Shown: positions 7,501-10,413 of the stretch, piece after piece
Numbering within the stretch: position 1 is the first letter of the stretch
Layout: every line of letters starts with the position of its first letter
The notes under the pieces: generated by a model
Told to the model about the DNA's origin: nothing
What the model saw: the letters and a program-made list of their open reading frames with translations, nothing else
The model's database searches: none
Translations under genes and position numbers: made by a program
From: UBA4572 sp049965515
GTDB taxonomy: Bacteria > Nitrospirota > Leptospirillia > Leptospirillales > Leptospirillaceae
Assembly (NCBI GenBank): GCA_049965515.1
Contig: JBMFWG010000056.1
Span: 1 to 10,413 of the forward strand
Reading direction: 5' to 3'
DNA length: 10,413 nt

Positions 7501-9678
7501 GACTTGACCCCCTACCTTCCCCAGAGGTTTAAGACGGAAGAAGGACTTTGCCAACCCGTTACGATTCCTCTTTATCCCAGGCCATTTGGAGGTACAACGG
7601 AGGAGATGGAGCGGGTACAACGAGGAAAAGAGTGGGTGAAAACCTCTCCTGAGGTCAAAAAACTACGCCGTCTTGGAGTGTGGACGGACTCTAATGATGC
7701 CGTAGTCGAAATGGCCCCGTTCTATGTGACGGCGGAGCATTCGGCGCAGCAGCCCTCCTGGCTCCTGAATGAATATGAGCAGAACTTTCGAAAGGGGGAG
7801 ATCAATATTCTCTCCTGTTCGACAACCATGGAGATGGGGATCGATATCGGAGGTATCACTGTCGTGGCGATGAATAATGTCCCTCCCCATCCGGCCAACT
7901 ATGTCCAACGGGCCGGTCGGGCCGGTCGGCGCGGAGAGGGTCGTTCCCTTGCCCTGACGATCGTGCGTCCCAATCCCCATGATCAGAGAGTGTTTCGGGA
8001 GAGTCGTTGGGCATTTTTGACCGCTCTCTCTCTTCCACGTGTCTCTCTCGATAGCCGGAGGATTGTGGAGCGCCACGTCAATGCCTATCTTCTGACCCAA
8101 TTTCTGACAGAATATACCGCGGGGGTGGACCGGGAGAAAACAGAGCTAATCTGCAAATGGTTCTTTCTTGAGGATCCCTCTCCGGCCACCCGTTATGCCC
8201 AGTGGTGTCGTCAGGCTCATCATAACGACAAATTAATGAATGGGCTTCGACAACTTACCCTTCAATCGGCGGCTCAGTCAGATTCGTTGGAGTCCATCCT
8301 TGAAAATACGGCAAAGGACATGGAGGAAGTTCAGAGGAAGTGGATGTCCGAATGGACTCCCCTCAAGGATCTTGAGGATCAGGTTCAAAAGGTCAAGTCT
8401 GAGAAGGATGAAGTTGTCGTCCAGGCCATTAGGATCCGACTGAAGCGTCTGGAGGAGGAGTTCCTGCTTCGGGAGCTGACCTCTCTCGGCTTCCTTCCGG
8501 CCTATGGTTTTCCCACGGATATTGTGGTCTTCGACAATCTCACGAAAACGAGTTCCTTCCTTTCTACCAGGAAGACCCCGGATTCCTCCACGCGGGTGGA
8601 CAACCTTTACCGGCGCCGCGAGCTTCCCAGCCGGGAGAGAGCCATCGCCTTGAGGGAGTATGCCCCATCGGCTGAGGTGGTGATCGATGGTATGACGTAC
8701 ACGTCCCGGGGGATCACGCTTAACTGGCATCTTCCCCCGGATCAAAACGAGGTGAAAGAGATTCAGAACATCCGAACGGCTTGGAGGTGCAAGTCGTGTG
8801 GGGCAGGGGGAGCCTCGTCCCGGACAACGGACATTACCTGTTCGGATTGCGGGCGAAAAATCCTCTTGAGCGAATTAAATGACTTTTTGATACCATGGGG
8901 CTTTGCTGTAGACTTTTACACCCCCCCGACCAATGACCTCACGGTTCGAACACGAACTCATCTGAGACCCCCCTTTATCAATGTTCCGGGGGAGTGGAGT
9001 GCTTTTGGCAAGATCGGTCGCATTCGCAGCAGCAGCCTCGGTCACCTTGTTCAATTGGCCGATGGCCCTGATGGGGGAGGATATGCTCTTTGTCTGTCCT
9101 GCGGGCGAATGGAGCCAATGGGTCGCGCGGAATCCAACAAGGGAATTCTCAAGGCGACGCACTCCCCTTTACGGGGTAGCCCCAATAAAAATAAAAAAAC
9201 AGAGTGCGATGGCCTTCCGGGCTCATGGAAAATCAAAACTCTTCTTCTGGGCCACGAGGCCTATACAGATGCGCTGGAACTCCAGCTCAGGGGGATTCAC
9301 GGACTATACCTTAACGACCAAATTGCCGCCGATACTATTGCAGCGGCTCTCCGTCTGGCCCTTTCAGAAAACTTGGGGGTTTCCCTCACGGAAATCTCGA
9401 CCATGAGTAAGCAAGTACGTCAGGGGACGGAGAAGATCTATTCCATTGTTCTCTATGATCGAAATGCCTCAGGATACTCCACTCTGGGGGCACAAAGCAT
9501 CGGAGCACTGCTGAAGAGTGCTCGAGAGCATCTTTTGTGTACGGCCCAGTGTGATAAGGCCTGTTTTGAATGCATTCTTGATTATGACTTAATGTTTATG
9601 GGAGATCGGCTTGATCGACACAAGGCGTTAGGGTTCATGACGGAGGAGTGGATGCAGGCTCTTCCTCCGATTGTGTAG
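4501..9678 (+). CDS. druE: DruE-like superfamily 2 helicase with DUF1998-type C-terminus
   Basis: ATP-dependent nucleic-acid helicase or translocase of 1725 residues, the expected motor of the defence system. Motifs (numbered from ATG 4501): Q-motif-like PYTHQ 105-109; Walker A TSGTGSGKTE 127-136; LTNPTMLEYML 229-239; Walker B DEAH 261-264; SAT 298-300; TFSDSRQ 678-684; STTMEMGIDIG 1107-1117; and QRAGRAGR 1136-1143 with the arginine finger. All key residues are present. An insertion of about 375 residues between SAT and the second RecA-like domain holds cysteine pairs 457/462, 488/490 and 500/503, an acidic stretch near 535-560, and CPSC at 623-626. After the helicase core come a charged, likely coiled-coil region (about 1265-1325) and a four-cysteine zinc ribbon (1430, 1433, 1447, 1450). 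CLSC lies at 1531-1534 with Cys1569. The DUF1998-like end follows, with GHEAYTDALELQL near 1584, VLYDRNASGYS near 1650 and cysteines 1680, 1684, 1688 and 1691. DUF1998 helicases also include MrfA/YprA and DISARM proteins. The size and the DruH-like neighbour favour DruE. Confidence 0.85.
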   Translation: MNKSSFSSLFSALNDKSRHAVMSGLSFRNRPLREHLDGLLCAPLTADSTTSLLGDPAFEATFGWKSTSQTLGNFAGSLLSATLVEAMDHVPSHLSDYRFPKDRRPYTHQVEAWEALSSTPPSSLIVTSGTGSGKTECYLVPILDRLARLSAKQSTPLCGVRALFLYPLNALINSQRARLDAWTEGLGGKVRYCLYNGNTPERVPRREDRPKSEVVDRVTLRQSPPPILLTNPTMLEYMLVRNADRPILADSQGLLEYIVIDEAHTYIGSQAAELALLLRRVLMAFGVHPSKVRFIATSATMGPRETRSRDLVHFFSDLTGVFRDQIRHVEGERDIPSLPEDPSSQTPPETLEELIALSETSSDAESFRARLASHPIARRIYHRFLDKTLAAPILKLSHVIEVIGEEEKKEEFQKEKEERALHWLDVLSSLPGTGQGRPFLPLRAHILVRTVSEVWACADPQCSEKTGSPLDDPAWSFGMVYIGRRTECLCGSPAYEVIFCRECRDVFLIAQEEKGEEGMRLVPMRSLPTSEEFVLDDVPVEGEGEEVQDEEGGASSLSSPSPRTRPRGNSHQIPDATLIINRFLRRESVAPDTITLDRKTLEIREGSSKDLRLSLYYTSPLVCPSCTHKGSEDLPFYQSFFLTPNFIMPSLYSGLLEFAPDSSESPASLPYRGRRLLTFSDSRQGTARLSASLQLASESTRLRSLLYHLILRECAPRRQEYEKKEEDIRMEEMLKNSLPHQRLQLESFIEGIKKELRESQKRSTVSFEALCEGLTGQGTDFERIFRFYKRKDPGLFDHSGGRRLLASLMIFREFGRRPKFQNNLETMGMISLEVPALADFSTPPSAVTRAIDITPSEWQSFLKMAVDFFLRSSGVLDINRDLLRWIGLPFPNKSFVISPDSERGKRNVVTWPRLNKKNLNNLPTLAKILHKAFDLDLGDPADQDRINIILDETWRVFVEGGILSLENDGYSLSRSQIAFRPIEKGWICPITHRILDTVLKDLTPYLPQRFKTEEGLCQPVTIPLYPRPFGGTTEEMERVQRGKEWVKTSPEVKKLRRLGVWTDSNDAVVEMAPFYVTAEHSAQQPSWLLNEYEQNFRKGEINILSCSTTMEMGIDIGGITVVAMNNVPPHPANYVQRAGRAGRRGEGRSLALTIVRPNPHDQRVFRESRWAFLTALSLPRVSLDSRRIVERHVNAYLLTQFLTEYTAGVDREKTELICKWFFLEDPSPATRYAQWCRQAHHNDKLMNGLRQLTLQSAAQSDSLESILENTAKDMEEVQRKWMSEWTPLKDLEDQVQKVKSEKDEVVVQAIRIRLKRLEEEFLLRELTSLGFLPAYGFPTDIVVFDNLTKTSSFLSTRKTPDSSTRVDNLYRRRELPSRERAIALREYAPSAEVVIDGMTYTSRGITLNWHLPPDQNEVKEIQNIRTAWRCKSCGAGGASSRTTDITCSDCGRKILLSELNDFLIPWGFAVDFYTPPTNDLTVRTRTHLRPPFINVPGEWSAFGKIGRIRSSSLGHLVQLADGPDGGGYALCLSCGRMEPMGRAESNKGILKATHSPLRGSPNKNKKTECDGLPGSWKIKTLLLGHEAYTDALELQLRGIHGLYLNDQIAADTIAAALRLALSENLGVSLTEISTMSKQVRQGTEKIYSIVLYDRNASGYSTLGAQSIGALLKSAREHLLCTAQCDKACFECILDYDLMFMGDRLDRHKALGFMTEEWMQALPPIV

Positions 9679-9681
9679 TCG

Positions 9682-9775
9682 GGTAGGCGACCCATTGCTG
9701 AGTCCACTCCCTTCCCGGAACCGCCCGTGCACGTTGTGGTAGGTAAGCGAGACCCATCTCTGGGTCCAACTCCCT
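9682..9775 (-). ncRNA. Candidate structured RNA: two GNRA-capped hairpins in an imperfect repeat
   Basis: Two related copies (9682-9712 and 9738-9775) lie just after the helicase stop. Read on the minus strand, one contains GACCCA-GAGA-TGGGTC (9751-9766) and the other GACTCA-GCAA-TGGGTC (9689-9704). Each is a 6-bp stem closed by a GNRA tetraloop, and the C-G to U-G change keeps pairing only on the minus strand. Both copies are preceded by GGGAGT and followed by a TACC-type element. Between them lies GTGCACGGGCGGTTCCGGG. This pattern argues for a structured RNA or a folded single-strand DNA end on the minus strand. Possible identities are a group II intron remnant, an RNA of an IscB/TnpB-type element, or an IS end. 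I cannot name a family, and no intact partner gene is present. Confidence 0.4.
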
Positions 9776-9802
9776 GACGAGGCTGAGCGACATTTTTTAG
9801 GA

Positions 9803-9837
9803 GTAACAGTTCAGTGGTACGCCTCCTGAGCTGTTAC
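9803..9837. repeat. 12-bp imperfect inverted repeat resembling facing IS ends
   Basis: GTAACAGTTCAG (9803-9814) faces CTGAGCTGTTAC (9826-9837), with 11 of 12 positions complementary around an 11-base spacer. The ends resemble the GTAA-type terminal repeats of IS66-family elements as I recall them. The flanking eight bases are not duplicated. It sits exactly where the IS1380-like fragment is cut off. Confidence 0.5.
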
Positions 9838-10182
9838 ATGCCACTCGAGAACCCGTGCCGCGCTCAATCCCGGACCGAAATTGGTCGCCACGACCCAATA
9901 CCGCCACGAGACCAGATAGGAGGACAGAGGCGTCGACCGATCCCTCACTCGTTTGACGGTCAAACAAAACGCCCGGGTCGTTCCCGTCATCGTGTGCACC
10001 GTCTCGCTCCCTTCGACCTCCTCCCCTGCCGCACCCGGAAATGGCTTTACCCAGATCCAGGAAACAAGAAAGCGTGGGGGCCCCCTCCAGATGTTACTGA
10101 CCGCCCATATGGATCCATTCCCGGATCGCTCTAATGGAGCCACCTCTTTTGGTGTGATCGTCTCTTGGACCTTCGAAACGGC
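9811..10182 (-). pseudogene. IS1380-like transposase fragment
   Basis: An open frame between stops at 10183-10185 and 9811-9813 encodes about 123 residues. It includes SETVHTMTGTTRAFCLTVKR, then RYWVVATNFGPGLSAARVLEWH. This matches the part of IS1380-type DDE transposases just before the last catalytic glutamate: a TVH..TGT..AF.L stretch, a V.ATN strand, then a helix beginning SA..V..W. The usual continuation with the conserved ENRIKELK-like motif is absent. The frame stops within the inverted repeat at 9803-9837. The N-terminal two thirds are also missing. No plausible ribosome binding site precedes the GTG at 10141-10143. It is an internal fragment and not a functional gene. The family call is from remembered motifs and could be a related DDE group. 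Confidence 0.5.
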
Positions 10183-10267
10183 TCAGAGTACCTTTCCTAA
10201 TTGGAAAAAAAGCGGTCAAGTCCAAAAGTTGCTGTAAATTGTCTTCCCGAGAAATGGAATAGATGGA

Positions 10268-10413
10268 TCATTCGACCACCGAAAGAAGCGAGGGCGTTTT
10301 GAAAGGTTCCTGTTTCTTTCACTCCCAATATTCGGCCATGTCGAAATACTTCTTGCCCGTGCTCCATTGTTCATGGAACTCCGAGAGAAGGGCTCCAATG
10401 AGTCGGATGGCCG
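10268..10413 (-). pseudogene. IS256-family transposase, C-terminal end, partial
   Basis: The frame entering from the right edge encodes AIRLIGALLSEFHEQWSTGK followed by KYFDMAEYWE, the hallmark C-terminus of IS256-family (Mutator-like) transposases, whose consensus is roughly R-L-(V/I)-G-A-L-L-x-E-x-x-(D/E)-x-W-x-x-G-(R/K)-(R/K)-Y-F. A TGA at 10319-10321 ends it. The frame is then open for 16 more codons (KKQEPFKTPSLLSVVE) to a second TGA at 10268-10270. Related proteins often continue with Trp-Lys here, so the first TGA may be a TGG-to-TGA change in a decaying gene; it could also be the natural stop. The rest of the gene lies outside the window. Positions 10183-10267, to its left, hold no gene and probably the IS end. 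Confidence 0.75.

Noticed and set aside
7911..7930. Direct repeat of GGGCCGGTC
   Set aside because: It encodes the two AGR units of helicase motif VI and is explained by protein sequence.
8875..9406. Open frames of 95 and 141 codons overlapping the helicase gene
   Set aside because: They lie wholly within a conserved zinc-ribbon/DUF1998 coding region and have no recognisable product or start signal.
9679..9800. Rho-independent terminator for the operon at the T-run 9793-9798
   Set aside because: No GC-rich stem lies directly before the T-run on the plus strand. The nearby hairpins fold better on the minus strand and are too far away.
1..10413. CRISPR array, tRNA or rRNA genes
   Set aside because: I saw no regularly spaced identical repeats, no tRNA-like cloverleaf and no rRNA sequence on either strand.

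Overview
The window is bacterial DNA of moderate G+C. It is dominated by two large, adjacent, same-strand genes set between decayed insertion-sequence transposases. Nothing here fixes the host taxon. Long intact genes with Shine-Dalgarno sites, beside a graveyard of ISL3-, IS1380- and IS256-like fragments, are typical of an accessory or defence-island locus.

Layout: (1) Positions 1-125 hold no gene I can support, only a weak A/T-rich hairpin. (2) Positions 126-915 on the minus strand are an ISL3-family transposase pseudogene. It keeps its own ribosome binding site and start but is broken by two frameshifts and a stop codon. (3) Positions 1041-4508 on the plus strand encode a 1155-residue protein of the kind found as DruH in type III Druantia anti-phage systems. 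(4) Positions 4501-9678 on the plus strand encode a 1725-residue superfamily 2 helicase with a DUF1998-like C-terminus, DruE-like. Its start overlaps the end of the first gene by 8 bases. (5) Positions 9679-9800 hold an imperfect repeat that on the minus strand folds into two GNRA-capped hairpins, one a compensated version of the other. (6) Positions 9803-9837 are an inverted repeat resembling two facing IS ends. (7) Positions 9811-10182 on the minus strand are an IS1380-like transposase fragment. (8) Positions 10268-10413 on the minus strand are the C-terminal end of an IS256-family transposase that runs off the window.

The two large genes almost certainly form one translationally coupled operon. 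A very large protein of unknown fold followed by a roughly 1700-2000-residue DUF1998 helicase, and nothing else, is the gene order that defines type III Druantia. Both reading frames are intact while all flanking transposases are broken, which suggests the pair is maintained by selection. The helicase motifs are all present, so an ATP-driven nucleic-acid motor is expected; how DruH contributes is unknown. The Druantia assignment rests on gene order, sizes and recognised motifs, not on a database search.
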